This document shows positions 16,358-25,734 of a stretch of DNA of 64,000 bases, piece after piece; the first letter of the stretch is position 1; the number at the start of each line of letters is the position of its first letter. The notes beneath the pieces were generated by a model. The model ran no database searches. It saw only the letters and a program-made list of their open reading frames with translations, and had not been told where the DNA came from. Both the position numbers and the translations under genes were made by a program. This stretch comes from Candidatus Eiseniibacteriota bacterium (lineage in GTDB: Bacteria > Orphanbacterota > Orphanbacteria > Orphanbacterales > Orphanbacteraceae): positions 57,011-121,010 of the forward strand of contig JAJCZU010000010.1 of assembly GCA_029262235.1 (NCBI GenBank), written 5' to 3'.

Positions 16358-17666
16358 CGACGATCTCGCGCAGCCTGCCGACACGCGGGAGCGCGCCGAC
16401 GAGCGGCTTCGCGTAGTTCAGAAACGCGGATGTGATGTCCGTGCCCGACTTCGCGATGAACGAAGAGGGCATGGACCGCGCGTGCTTCGCCACGCTGCCG
16501 AGCGACACGCGCTTCAGCTCCACACGATAGCGGCTTCCCGCCACGCGCTTGATCGCCACGCTCCCCGAACGCTCGCCGCGCAGCGCGAACTCCGCGGCTT
16601 TCGCGCCGACCGCAAACGCCTCGCGTTCGTCTACGACCGACCGCACCCCGTGAAACGATCGCTGCATGTAGCCGAACGTGTCCGCGCGCACGCGCGACAC
16701 GTCGGTCGTCTCCTTCACGATGCGCGCCAGCAGATCGCCGAGCGCGCCGGACCCGCCGAGCGTTACGTTGCCGTGCGCGTCGCGTTCCGTCGCGTACTTC
16801 GCCGCGATCAGGTCGCCCATCCTGTCGACGATCCCCTCGGACACGGCCACGACGCATCGCCCGCGCTTCTTGTACACGCCATCGACATCGCTCACGAACC
16901 CCGTCATCGAAAACGGCCGCTCGGGCAAGTAGATCAGATGCGGTCCGTCGTCTTCATGCTTTCGCCCGAGCGCGGAGGCGGCCGTCAGGAACCCGGCGTG
17001 GCGCCCCATGAGCACGTCGATCTTGACGCCCCCGAGTGCGCGGTTGTCGAGGTTGTCCCCCTGGAACGCCTGCGCGATGAAACGGGCCGCGGACGCATAG
17101 CCCGGCGTGTGATCGTTCTGTCGCAGATCGTTGTCGACCGTTTTCGGAATATGAAAGCAAACGAAGTCGTGATGCGACCGGCGACACTCCTCGGTCACGA
17201 TATGCGCGGCCTCGGCCGTGTCGTTTCCGCCGATATAGAAGAAGTAGCGCACGTTGAACTTCTGAAAGATGTGCGCGACCTCGCGGCATTCCTCCGGAGT
17301 CGGTTTATGACGCACGGATCCGAGTGCGGACGACGGCGTCTTGCGCACGGCCTCCAGCGTTCGTTCACTCTCGCGCCCGAGGTCGATAAAATCACGATCG
17401 AGAATCCCGCGAATGCCATGGCGCGCGCCGAGTATGCGCGTGATGTGCTTCGACCGCTTCGCGCGGAGCACCGCGCCGACCACGCTTTCGTTGATCACCA
17501 TCGTGGGGCCGCCGCTCTGCGCGATCACCATGTTCCCCACCGGCGCGAGCTTCAGCACGCGCGACTTTGCCCGCGCACGCTTCTTTCCGGCCGGCTTCAT
17601 CGACGGCTTCGCCTTCGGTTTCGGCCGTTTCGTAATGGTTCGATCCGTGATCGGTCGTGCTGCCAC
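16347..17666 (-). CDS. 6-phosphofructokinase, PPi-dependent type
   Basis: 439 residues. It interconverts fructose 6-phosphate and fructose 1,6-bisphosphate. Motifs: IAQSGGPTMVINES at the phosphate-donor loop, YIGGNDTAEAA, PKTVDND, and MGRHAGFLTAAS. The GGNDT and PKTVDND forms, rather than GGDGS and PGTIDND, suggest pyrophosphate as donor. The GTG at 17666 has GGGAG upstream and lies one base beyond the stop of the DUF1028 gene, so I prefer it to the longer frame. The first 35 residues are very basic (KRPKPKAKPSMKPAGKKRARAK), an unusual N-terminal extension. Co-transcribed with the two upstream genes. Confidence 0.9.
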   Translation of the reverse strand: MAARPITDRTITKRPKPKAKPSMKPAGKKRARAKSRVLKLAPVGNMVIAQSGGPTMVINESVVGAVLRAKRSKHITRILGARHGIRGILDRDFIDLGRESERTLEAVRKTPSSALGSVRHKPTPEECREVAHIFQKFNVRYFFYIGGNDTAEAAHIVTEECRRSHHDFVCFHIPKTVDNDLRQNDHTPGYASAARFIAQAFQGDNLDNRALGGVKIDVLMGRHAGFLTAASALGRKHEDDGPHLIYLPERPFSMTGFVSDVDGVYKKRGRCVVAVSEGIVDRMGDLIAAKYATERDAHGNVTLGGSGALGDLLARIVKETTDVSRVRADTFGYMQRSFHGVRSVVDEREAFAVGAKAAEFALRGERSGSVAIKRVAGSRYRVELKRVSLGSVAKHARSMPSSFIAKSGTDITSAFLNYAKPLVGALPRVGRLREIVVKG

Positions 17667-17667
17667 G

Positions 17668-18753
17668 CTATTCTCCCGGCTCGCGATCGGTCCGTCTGTT
17701 CTTGAACCGGTCGAGCTGTGATTCGAGGTACTGGTCGCCGGGCGAAAGGGCGAGCGCTTTCTCGCCGGCCTTGGCGGCGTCATCGTAGCGCGCCATGCGA
17801 AAATAGACTTCGCCGAGCGTATCGAGGATCTCCCACGATTCCGGTTCCGCCGCGCTCGCGCGCTTCGCGGCTTTCAGCGCGCCCTCGAGATTCGTGTTGT
17901 TCGTCGCGAGGTACCAGGCAAGCCCGTTCAACGTACCGGGCGAAGTCTCTTCGCGCGCGAGCGCATTCTGCAGAATGAGGCCAATGCGATCGAGCTCGCG
18001 CTGCGCCGCCGTCTCGTTCCCCGCCGCGCGATACTCTTCCGCGTAGCGAATGTGCGCGAGAGCCATGTCGCTCCCTTCGAGCATATGATAGAGACGGCGG
18101 ATTTCGCGAATGGGTTCGGCGTGATCGTCGACGCGCACATCGACATAGCGCACTTCGTACTCGGGGTGCGCGGCGCTCGGGCGCCCGACGAGTATCGCCG
18201 CGGACTGCTTGCCGCGGCTGTCGCCCCCGGCTTCCTGCGCGGCCTCGAGCGTGCAGAGCAGGCGGTACGCGAGATCGCCCTTTGTCTCGGTGAACGCGCG
18301 CGCCATGGCCGCCACGACTTCTTCGCTCGCGAGAATGTTCCCCTGCGCCGCAAAATGTTCGCCGGTCACGCCGCCGGCCCAGGCCATGGTGCTCGCGCCC
18401 GTGTGCTGCGCGATCCCGCCGGCTGCGTCCATGACGCCGACCTGGCGATTCTCGCGCCCCTCGTCGTGCGCGAGGAGATGCGCGAGCGCTTCTTCGGCGG
18501 AGAGTCCCGCACGCATGAGCGCGAGACCGCGCGGCCCGAAGGATTCATTCGTGCTGGCCTGCGTCGCGATCGCGCCGACCTGCGCGTCAACCCACGGCAC
18601 GGCCATGCCGACGTTGAACGCCTTCGACTGCACGGCCACGCCGATTTCACCCGTATCGGGATCGCGGGCCACGATCGAAAACGTGGCGAGTGCCGGAACG
18701 GCCGTCACGCATGTCAGGATCGCGGCGGCCGCCACTGTCTGCCATTGCTTCAT
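17668..18753 (-). CDS. DUF1028 Ntn-hydrolase-like protein with TPR region, exported
   Basis: 361 residues. GAGGAGAAGC precedes ATG 18753, which overlaps the upstream stop as ATGA. A signal peptide ends ATAVPALA, after which TFSIVARDPDTGEIGVAVQSK is the DUF1028 opening; the mature N-terminal Thr would be the expected nucleophile of an Ntn hydrolase. The DUF1028 domain runs to about residue 225. The rest is TPR-like (ALREETSPGTLNGLAWYLA.., WEILDTLGEVYFRMARYDDA). Function of the family is unknown; a periplasmic hydrolase is inferred. It lies between the asparagine-synthase-like gene and the phosphofructokinase gene. Confidence 0.85.
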   Translation of the reverse strand: MKQWQTVAAAAILTCVTAVPALATFSIVARDPDTGEIGVAVQSKAFNVGMAVPWVDAQVGAIATQASTNESFGPRGLALMRAGLSAEEALAHLLAHDEGRENRQVGVMDAAGGIAQHTGASTMAWAGGVTGEHFAAQGNILASEEVVAAMARAFTETKGDLAYRLLCTLEAAQEAGGDSRGKQSAAILVGRPSAAHPEYEVRYVDVRVDDHAEPIREIRRLYHMLEGSDMALAHIRYAEEYRAAGNETAAQRELDRIGLILQNALAREETSPGTLNGLAWYLATNNTNLEGALKAAKRASAAEPESWEILDTLGEVYFRMARYDDAAKAGEKALALSPGDQYLESQLDRFKNRRTDREPGE

Positions 18754-20660
18754 GCTTCTCCTCCTCGGTCGAAAGCCCGTCGGCACCAGAGTTCGAGAGT
18801 ATAGATCGTCCAGAGCGCATCCATCGGAATACGCCGCTTCTCATCGAACGAAGTCACGTACTTCCGTACTTCGTCGGCGTCAAAAAGATCGCGCCCGGCA
18901 AGCGATTCGGACAGGATCACATCTTTCATTCTCTTCCAGAAATCGCCGGAAACCCAGCCCTGGTTGTTGAACGTGCGCTTCGCATCATAGGGCCGGAAAC
19001 GCCCGCCCGCGAAACGGTTCAGAAAATTGCGCGCGCCGTTCTTGCGCCAGCACCAGAACTGGTCGAACAGCGTCGCGTCGGGGGGAAGCCGTGTTTTGTC
19101 GACCAGGATGCGCCCGAATTTCGGATCGAGCCGCCGCAACACGTCGGCGTAGGCTTTCAGTCCGTTCACATAGAGCGCCGGCGGCATGCGAAGCGAACAT
19201 TCGTAGAGCGCATGTTCGTAAAGCGGCTGACGAATTTCGACTGTCGATCGCAGGAAGCACGCCCCCATGTTGCTGAACCGGCGCAGGCGTTGCCGCACGG
19301 CGATATCGATCGCGCGCATGCCGGCAAACGCGGGGAAGCCCCTGCCGATCGCGTTATGGTAGACCTCGCCGGGATACTCGGCGGCGGCGCTCGAAAAACG
19401 CCCGGTCAGAAGACGCGCGGCGTCGGCGGGGGGCAGCTTGTTGCGCGCGGCGAAGTGCTGGCGCACGTATTCGTCTTCGTCGATCGGCGCATAGAGGCCG
19501 AACCCCTGGAAGTACTGCATGTAGAAGTTCATGGCCGCGCCCGGCACGCCTTCGAGCACGGCGCCCACATGTTCTTTCAGCGCCGGACGAAGGGCCGCGA
19601 TCTGGCCGTGCCGGCACGCCACCATCGCGTCGGTGCTCCACATGTAATCGTGCAGCCCCGCGAAATACGTTTCGCGGCTCATGTCGAATTCGTGATGCGT
19701 GCTCTTTATAACACGCGCGATCCTGCGCGCGCTGCGACGATCGTAGCAGCGCGGGTGACCGAACGTGAACGTGTGCAGCGGGCGGACGCTCTCCGGAATC
19801 GCGGCGGCATAGAGCCGGGAGTCGTGGCCCCCGCTGACCGTCGCCCCGGTGAGCGGCGGCTTCAAGGTTCGTACCGCAACCGATCGCTCGAGGCGCGACG
19901 CGTACTCTTCGATCCAGTCGCCGGGCGGCACGGTGTCGTAGAGGGTGGGCGGCGGGGCCGACCAGTACGTGCCCGTCTCGAACGCGCCGTGCGCCCGCAG
20001 CCTGACAAAAGCGCCCTGCGGAACCAGCGTGACCCCTTCGAGCGTCGTCGTCTCCCCGAGCGGCGCCTGCAGCAGAAAGAGCTGCGCGATCCCGTGCGGA
20101 TCGAACCGAAGCGTTTCCCCGGGCAGGGCGAGCGCTCCTTTGAGCTCCGTGAAGAATGCGATGCCGCCCCCCGCGAGCCTGCGGTACAGAAGCTGGCGGC
20201 TCCCGAAGTGGTCCGCGATCAGGGTGGTCGTTCCGTCGGCCTCGATCACGGCGAGCGACCAGTGCCCGTCCGTTTTCGCGAGGGCCGCGGGGCCGCCGCG
20301 CAGAAAGAGCGCCAGCATATGCTCGACTTCGGTCATCCCCTCGGGGCAGGGGGCGCCGCCCGCTTCGTCCGCAAAGATCTCCCCGTCCATGACGGCCAGC
20401 GCCCCGCTCTTCGCGTCGTATGCGATGGGAGGGGTGGGGTGCACGGTTCCCAGATGCACGACGCCGAGGCCGGCGGCCGGTGCCGCGCCCGAGCCCGCGC
20501 CCGAGCCCGCGCCGGTGCCCGCGCCGGTGCCCGCGCCCGGCCGTTCCATGACCCGCGAATCGACTCTTTCGGACTCGCTATGCCGCAGGAGGGCGCCCAT
20601 GCGCGCCAGAACGTCCCCGACCGGCGCTCCTTTGCTCACGATCCCGAAAATGCCCGCCAT
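18750..20660 (-). CDS. Asparagine-synthase-family protein lacking the glutaminase cysteine
   Basis: 636 residues with the two-domain AsnB layout: N-terminal glutaminase-like domain to about 230, then the ATP-dependent ligase domain with P-loop SGGHDSR (from residue 276). In working enzymes the protein starts MCGI and the cysteine is the glutaminase nucleophile; here it starts MAGIFGIVSKG, so glutamine cannot be cut in the usual way. A Gly/Ala repeat (residues 41-63, GAGTGAGTGAGSG) interrupts the N-terminal domain. Beta-lactam synthetase shows a comparable loss and forms an amide inside its substrate. This protein may likewise use another amine or free ammonia. It is divergent from the GNAT/ligase/ACP genes with only 78 bp between. 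Confidence 0.85.
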   Translation of the reverse strand: MAGIFGIVSKGAPVGDVLARMGALLRHSESERVDSRVMERPGAGTGAGTGAGSGAGSGAAPAAGLGVVHLGTVHPTPPIAYDAKSGALAVMDGEIFADEAGGAPCPEGMTEVEHMLALFLRGGPAALAKTDGHWSLAVIEADGTTTLIADHFGSRQLLYRRLAGGGIAFFTELKGALALPGETLRFDPHGIAQLFLLQAPLGETTTLEGVTLVPQGAFVRLRAHGAFETGTYWSAPPPTLYDTVPPGDWIEEYASRLERSVAVRTLKPPLTGATVSGGHDSRLYAAAIPESVRPLHTFTFGHPRCYDRRSARRIARVIKSTHHEFDMSRETYFAGLHDYMWSTDAMVACRHGQIAALRPALKEHVGAVLEGVPGAAMNFYMQYFQGFGLYAPIDEDEYVRQHFAARNKLPPADAARLLTGRFSSAAAEYPGEVYHNAIGRGFPAFAGMRAIDIAVRQRLRRFSNMGACFLRSTVEIRQPLYEHALYECSLRMPPALYVNGLKAYADVLRRLDPKFGRILVDKTRLPPDATLFDQFWCWRKNGARNFLNRFAGGRFRPYDAKRTFNNQGWVSGDFWKRMKDVILSESLAGRDLFDADEVRKYVTSFDEKRRIPMDALWTIYTLELWCRRAFDRGGEA

Positions 20661-20738
20661 TTATTCTCCTGGTTCGAATTGCTACACTGGAAGCATAGTC
20701 GAACAGAATCGCTCTTCAATGCAAGTCTACGAGGCCCC

Positions 20739-21821
20739 ATGCCCGAAATCGCTCCCGTCACCCCCGCATCGTATCAGGCGCTGGCGGCGTTCCTTGCAGG
20801 GTTCGACGGCGACCCCGACACGCCCGAGACCTGGATATCGCGTTTCGATTTCTGGTGGGACCGGAACCCTTCGGCCCGGGAGACCGACACCCCGCGCGGC
20901 TGGATCGTGCGTGACGGCGAGCGCGTCGGGGGCTTTTTCGGCGTGATCCCGATGGCGTTCCAGGTGCTGGGGGAAGAGATGCCGGCGCTGAACGCGACGA
21001 CATGGCGCGTGGACGAGGCCCATCGCAATCTGTCGATGAAGCTCATGCTGCGCGCGATTCAGGCCGGCAAGCGCACGCTTCTCTTCAACACGACGCCGAA
21101 CGACAAAGTGGTGCCGATGCTCGAGTCGCTCAAGTTTCGCCCGCTCCATACGCTCACTTCGCCCGGCCAGTCACGCGCGTGCGGACTGCTCCCGCTGAAC
21201 CCCGAACCGTTTTTGCGGGCCCGCCTGCCCGGGGCGCTCCGGCCGCTGTCCGGCGCCCTTCGCCCGATGATCAACACGTATCAGAACTTCCGCCTGCGCG
21301 GCCTCGACCGGGAAACGCTGCCGGTTACACGGCTGACGCAGGCCGGCGACGAATGCGACGATCTCTGGCGACGGACGCGCGATCAGTATCGGACCACGGC
21401 GGTTCGATCAGCCGAAGCGATCAACTGGTACTGCTTTCGAAAAGATCGACCGGACATGATTCTGCTGGGCTGCCGTGATGGCGGGCGGCTGCGCGGCTAC
21501 GCCATTCTGTGGGACCGGTCGGACCGGAATTCGCGCAAGCTCGAATGCGTCGACCTCTGGATCGAGGAGAACGATCGCGACATCGTCCAGTCCCTCGTGA
21601 GCCACACCCGCGCCCTCGCAGGCGAAATGAAGTTCGATATCGCCCTTTTCCCGCACTTTTCGCCCGCTCTGGGCTCGATTCTGGGGTCTCTCGGGCTCGT
21701 TGGCTGGCAGCTACCCGCTCGCAAGGAGTACTATAGTACCGAGGAGACGCGTGCCGCCAGGCTGGCTCAAGAGTCGTCATTTTGGGCCGATACTCATGGG
21801 GATACGTCGTTCTTCCCTTAA
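20739..21821 (+). CDS. GNAT/FemAB-like acyltransferase
   Basis: 360 residues. I start at ATG 20739 (GAGG four bases upstream); the much longer open frame before it is the antisense of the asparagine-synthase gene. The N-terminal half looks like a GNAT fold (GWIVRDGERVGGFFGVIPMAFQVLG.., THWRVDEAHR-like segment), and the C-terminal half like a second one (YCFRKDRPDMILLGCRDGGRLRGYAI). Proteins of this type are often found in exopolysaccharide or natural-product loci. Its stop lies nine bases before the ligase start, so they form one operon. The acyl group and acceptor are unknown. Confidence 0.75.
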   Translation: MPEIAPVTPASYQALAAFLAGFDGDPDTPETWISRFDFWWDRNPSARETDTPRGWIVRDGERVGGFFGVIPMAFQVLGEEMPALNATTWRVDEAHRNLSMKLMLRAIQAGKRTLLFNTTPNDKVVPMLESLKFRPLHTLTSPGQSRACGLLPLNPEPFLRARLPGALRPLSGALRPMINTYQNFRLRGLDRETLPVTRLTQAGDECDDLWRRTRDQYRTTAVRSAEAINWYCFRKDRPDMILLGCRDGGRLRGYAILWDRSDRNSRKLECVDLWIEENDRDIVQSLVSHTRALAGEMKFDIALFPHFSPALGSILGSLGLVGWQLPARKEYYSTEETRAARLAQESSFWADTHGDTSFFP

Positions 21822-21830
21822 TTTTTTCGG

Positions 21831-24131
21831 ATGCGGGGCCGAACCGGTTTGAACCAGTCATTACTTTCCATTCTCATGGAGCATGCTTCGGCGCGCCCCC
21901 ATGAGCCATACATCATCCATCCGTCGATGGGGGAAACGCTCGACTACGCCCGTGCGGCCGCACTCGCTGCCGGCGCGGCCGACTGGCTTGTTGAGCAGGG
22001 AATCAGCGCGGGTGACCGCGTGGCGCTGCTCACGGTGCACCACATCGCGTTCGTGCCGATCCTGGCGGGCGCGGCGACGGCCGGGGCTTCGATCGTTCCC
22101 ATCAACCCGCACCTTCATCCGGACGAACTCACGTTCATTCTGGCCGACGCCGAACCGACCCTGATTCTGACCGACGAACCGAAGGAACTCGCGAAACGTT
22201 TTCGCGAAACGCCGCAGTTCGTGATCGGGGATGTGGTCGGCGACTGGGAGGCGCGGGGGGCAGGTGCTGCCGGCGAAACGATCGCGGGCGAAACGATCGC
22301 GCTCGCAGGCGGCGGCAAGGCCGCACGCAACGGCTCGTCCCCGGCCGCGAACGGCGACCCCGACGATCCGGTGCCGGCGATTACGGTGTACACGTCGGGC
22401 ACCACGAGTTCGGGCAAGGGCGTCATGCTGAGCGAGTCGAACCTGATCGCGATGGCGCAGTTGCTCGCGAACCACTACGCAATCGACGAAACGGACCGCT
22501 TCTACGGCGTGCTTCCGCTTCATCATATGAACGGCATCATGATGACCGGCATCCTGCCGCTCGTGGCCGGAGCGAGCGCGGTGCTCGCGGACCTCTTCAG
22601 CTTCAAGAACGCGAAGTTCTACTGGCAGCACGTGGCCGAGCACGAAGTGACGGTGCCGAGCCTCGTGCCTTCGATCATGGCGATGCTCCTGCGGCTCTAT
22701 CCGAACGGCGCGGGCGTCGATCTTTCGCGCATCAAACACGCCTTCTGCGGGACGGCTCCGCTCCCCGAATCGCTCTGGAAGACGTTCGAGGAGCGCTTCG
22801 CGATGCCGGTGTATCAAGGCTACGGCCTGACCGAAACGACGACCTGGGCGACCGCGACCCCGTGCACACCCGGGCACCGGCATGACTCCGTCGGCGTTCC
22901 GCTCGGCACGGAGATCGAGATCGACTGCGCGGCAGGCAGCGCGCACACGTCGGAAGAGGGCGAAGTGCTGATCAAGGGGCCGATGGTCATGATCGGCTAC
23001 CTGAAGCGCAAGAAAGCCACGCGCGAAATCTTTCAGGGCGACTTCATACGCACAGGCGATCTCGGTTACTTCGAAGACGGCGAGTTGCTGATTACGGGGC
23101 GCAGGAAAGAGATCATCATCAAGAACGGTCTCAACATCAATCCGAACGAAGTCGACGAAATCGTGGCGCAGCACGCCAGCATTCTCGAATCGAAAACGAT
23201 GGGCGACCCCGACGACATCGTCGGCGAGTCGATCACCACCGTTTGCGTTCCGCGTGACTATGCGCATCCGCCCGCGATCGAAGACGTGAAGCATCACGTG
23301 AGCGAGATGATGTCCGCGCACTATCGCCCCGACAAGATCGTGTACCTCGCGCACCTGCCCAAGGGGCCGACGGGCAAAGTGGCCATGCGCCAGCTGCGCG
23401 GCATTCTCTCGGGCGAGCTGAGCGAAGAGATCGTGAAACGCCTGACGGCATGGAAGTACAAGCGCTCGCAGCCGAACAATCGCGGCGCCGTGGTGCGCAC
23501 TGTGCAGCAGTCGCTCGAGTCGGGCGCGCCCATTCGCTTTCTGACGTACTGGGGCTGCGGCAAGCGCGCGGAACTCGGCGAGGTCGACCGCCTCGCGATC
23601 GATCGTATGCTCGAGATGCTCGCGAGCGCCGAATATATCGAAACGATCCCCGCGAAGCTTACGATTCTGCTGAACGACATTCATTCACGAGTGAACGAAG
23701 TGCCCGAGGCGCATTATAAGGAGTACTATTCGGCCGTTGCCGAGTATGCGAAAGAGCGCGGGATCGATTCGATCTGGCAGAGCGACGTCTGGCAGGCGCT
23801 GGGTCTCGACCTGAACAAGGTGGTCGCGCACGCGGAGAGCGCCGCATTCGACAAAACGTGGACCACGCACCCGCTGCGCGCGGAACTCACGAACGCCGCC
23901 GAACGCCATTACCGCGGCGGCGACGCCGAGCGCGGCGCCCGGCGGTATCTCGGCGCCTGCATCTCCGAGACCTGGCCGTTCGGCGAGAAGTTCGCCGGCA
24001 GTCTGTTTCTCTCGTACAACGGACCCGAGTTCGACGCGTGCCTGCCGCATCTGCCCACGCTGCACATCTTCTCGTACAAGAAGGGCAAGACCGTCAAGCC
24101 GTGGTTCGTCGAAGAGGAGGTGTCCGCATGA
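21831..24131 (+). CDS. AMP-forming acyl/aryl ligase with an extra C-terminal domain
   Basis: 766 residues. Residues 1-540 form an ANL adenylating enzyme: TSGTTSSGKG (188-197), YQGYGLTETT, the hinge region TGDLGYFEDGELLITGRRKEIIIKNG, and the catalytic lysine in GPTGKVAMRQL. Residues 560-766 are an additional domain starting PIRFLTYWGCGKRAELGE and containing KLTILLNDIHSRVNEV. It faintly resembles the Dit1/PvcA isonitrile-synthase layout, but I cannot confirm this. The stop overlaps the ATG of an acyl carrier protein gene (ATGA), so the activated acid is probably loaded onto that carrier. Substrate not predictable. Confidence 0.87.
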   Translation: MRGRTGLNQSLLSILMEHASARPHEPYIIHPSMGETLDYARAAALAAGAADWLVEQGISAGDRVALLTVHHIAFVPILAGAATAGASIVPINPHLHPDELTFILADAEPTLILTDEPKELAKRFRETPQFVIGDVVGDWEARGAGAAGETIAGETIALAGGGKAARNGSSPAANGDPDDPVPAITVYTSGTTSSGKGVMLSESNLIAMAQLLANHYAIDETDRFYGVLPLHHMNGIMMTGILPLVAGASAVLADLFSFKNAKFYWQHVAEHEVTVPSLVPSIMAMLLRLYPNGAGVDLSRIKHAFCGTAPLPESLWKTFEERFAMPVYQGYGLTETTTWATATPCTPGHRHDSVGVPLGTEIEIDCAAGSAHTSEEGEVLIKGPMVMIGYLKRKKATREIFQGDFIRTGDLGYFEDGELLITGRRKEIIIKNGLNINPNEVDEIVAQHASILESKTMGDPDDIVGESITTVCVPRDYAHPPAIEDVKHHVSEMMSAHYRPDKIVYLAHLPKGPTGKVAMRQLRGILSGELSEEIVKRLTAWKYKRSQPNNRGAVVRTVQQSLESGAPIRFLTYWGCGKRAELGEVDRLAIDRMLEMLASAEYIETIPAKLTILLNDIHSRVNEVPEAHYKEYYSAVAEYAKERGIDSIWQSDVWQALGLDLNKVVAHAESAAFDKTWTTHPLRAELTNAAERHYRGGDAERGARRYLGACISETWPFGEKFAGSLFLSYNGPEFDACLPHLPTLHIFSYKKGKTVKPWFVEEEVSA

Positions 24132-24364
24132 ACAGGGGACAGATCGAAGCGCGCCTCATCGCCCATATCGAAAGTGTTTCCGCCGCACGCGTAACCGCCG
24201 CAACACACCTCATCGACGAACAGATCATCGACTCGATGGGCTTCATCAATCTGATCGCGTTCATCGAGACGGAGTTCGGCGTGTCGTTCGAAGAGAGCGA
24301 ACTCGACGAGTGCTTCGAATCGATCGGCATGATCGCGGGGCTCGTGACGAAGAAGCGTGTGTAG
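24128..24364 (+). CDS. Acyl carrier protein
   Basis: 78 residues, four-helix carrier fold. The phosphopantetheine serine is in IIDSMGFINLIAFIE, and the C-terminal helix ends MIAGLVTKKRV. It is translationally coupled to the ligase (4-base overlap). It is a dedicated carrier, not the fatty-acid AcpP (different motif and no fab neighbours). Confidence 0.9.
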   Translation: MNRGQIEARLIAHIESVSAARVTAATHLIDEQIIDSMGFINLIAFIETEFGVSFEESELDECFESIGMIAGLVTKKRV

Positions 24365-24434
24365 GGCGGCCAGTGCCTGCGGCTACGAGCGTCCGTTTCG
24401 CTGCATGCGTCAAAAAGCATGCTACTATCGATGG

Positions 24435-25730
24435 ATGATTCGTATCTTCCAATCTGTACTTGTCTTTACTATTTCTCTCTCCCTTTTCTTTGTGCTTGGT
24501 TGCACACGCCCTGACAACAACTCTCTCTCAGTTGAAAAACACGATCCGGTTCCGCCGCGAAACGACGTGGTATCCGATTCCTATCCCGACGAGCCCGAGC
24601 TTGCGGCTGAATGGCGAATGGACGAATCCGGGAAGCCGATCTGCGTCTTCGGTTCGGAGATACCTGCACCGCACGTGATCACGATGAACCGCGAAGTCTG
24701 GTTTCGGCCAACCGGAGCAGCCAATTTCATCCCGGTCGGAAACAACTACGCGTCTCCCCGCTCACGCGACAGCTGGTTTATTGCAACAGGTGGCGGAAAT
24801 TATCTAATGCCTAGAGGGCGCAAAGCCATACGATCCGATGGGACCACGATCTGGGAATTGTGGCCATCATATACGTTGTGGGGAGACTCTTACGTGTCTG
24901 ATGATGGAAGACTCTGGACGACCCGGCCACGATATCCCGGTGATGCCGTCGGACCTTCGAGCATCTATGACGAGAACAAGCTACTGAACAGCATTCCTGG
25001 CGGTCTCTACGGCGCTCCCGTACGACTAGGGGGAGGACGATACGCAACCCCGGTTAGCATTGGGGGGAGCTACTTCCTTGAACTCAGAGATCTCAGGAAG
25101 AAGGATGCAACGCGAGTACCTATACCAATCAGCCCTGGACATAGGATTCACGGCGCACTGTTGCTACCGCCTGATTCTCTGATAATCGTCTCCTCCAAGT
25201 ACACAAACGCAACTTCCATCGAGTGGGTCTGGATTACTATGGAAAATCAAGACATCTCGACAGGTGCCCCCCAAACCACCAGGCAGCGGCTGGTTGATGA
25301 TCCTGACTGGAATCCATTCTCGTTTCGGGGAGATATCGGAATCGGTCCGGACGGTCAACCCTATGCATTTGTCGTCGGCCACGACCGAGGGTCGAAGCCT
25401 CGGCGCGTGGGGCACTTGATCGAACTAAACACGGGAAGTTTTCGGGAAGTGAATATTGCGGTCCCACGTGATCCGATTATCGACACGGACTATGGCGAGC
25501 GAGTTACTGGAGTGCGCTGGGCCTTGGACTTCGATCGATTGTCCATCGCACTAGCCGCACAATCATCTGGGCGACAGATGAGCTACATATACTTCGCACG
25601 CCTAACAACACAAAACGATGACCTACACCCTATCAAAAGCATCGCAGGAACTGGCCTACGCCAGATCAGTCGGGACAGCGACTATTGGACGGTTGAGACG
25701 GACAGTACTGTATGGGTGTATCGATACTAG
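24435..25730 (+). CDS. Lipoprotein of unknown function, atypical composition
   Basis: 431 residues. ATG 24435 gives a lipoprotein signal (MIRIFQSVLVFTISLSLFFVLGC, modified Cys at the end of VLGC). The mature part is beta-rich with repeated short Gly/Trp segments and no known motif; a beta-propeller is possible. The DNA is visibly richer in A and T and uses codons rare in its neighbours, which suggests later acquisition. It follows the ACP gene and converges on the glycosyltransferase. Confidence 0.75.
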   Translation: MIRIFQSVLVFTISLSLFFVLGCTRPDNNSLSVEKHDPVPPRNDVVSDSYPDEPELAAEWRMDESGKPICVFGSEIPAPHVITMNREVWFRPTGAANFIPVGNNYASPRSRDSWFIATGGGNYLMPRGRKAIRSDGTTIWELWPSYTLWGDSYVSDDGRLWTTRPRYPGDAVGPSSIYDENKLLNSIPGGLYGAPVRLGGGRYATPVSIGGSYFLELRDLRKKDATRVPIPISPGHRIHGALLLPPDSLIIVSSKYTNATSIEWVWITMENQDISTGAPQTTRQRLVDDPDWNPFSFRGDIGIGPDGQPYAFVVGHDRGSKPRRVGHLIELNTGSFREVNIAVPRDPIIDTDYGERVTGVRWALDFDRLSIALAAQSSGRQMSYIYFARLTTQNDDLHPIKSIAGTGLRQISRDSDYWTVETDSTVWVYRY

Positions 25731-25734
25731 CCCC

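Noticed and set aside
20671-20700. tRNA T-arm (GGTTCGAATTGC)
   Set aside because: No anticodon or acceptor stem can be drawn around it.
18690-20738. Long N-terminal extension of the GNAT gene
   Set aside because: It is the antisense of the asparagine-synthase gene, with Arg/Glu/His-rich composition and no protein pattern.
21861-23684. 607-codon frame opposite the ligase
   Set aside because: Mirror of the ligase in high-GC DNA; His/Arg/Asp-rich, no start signal.
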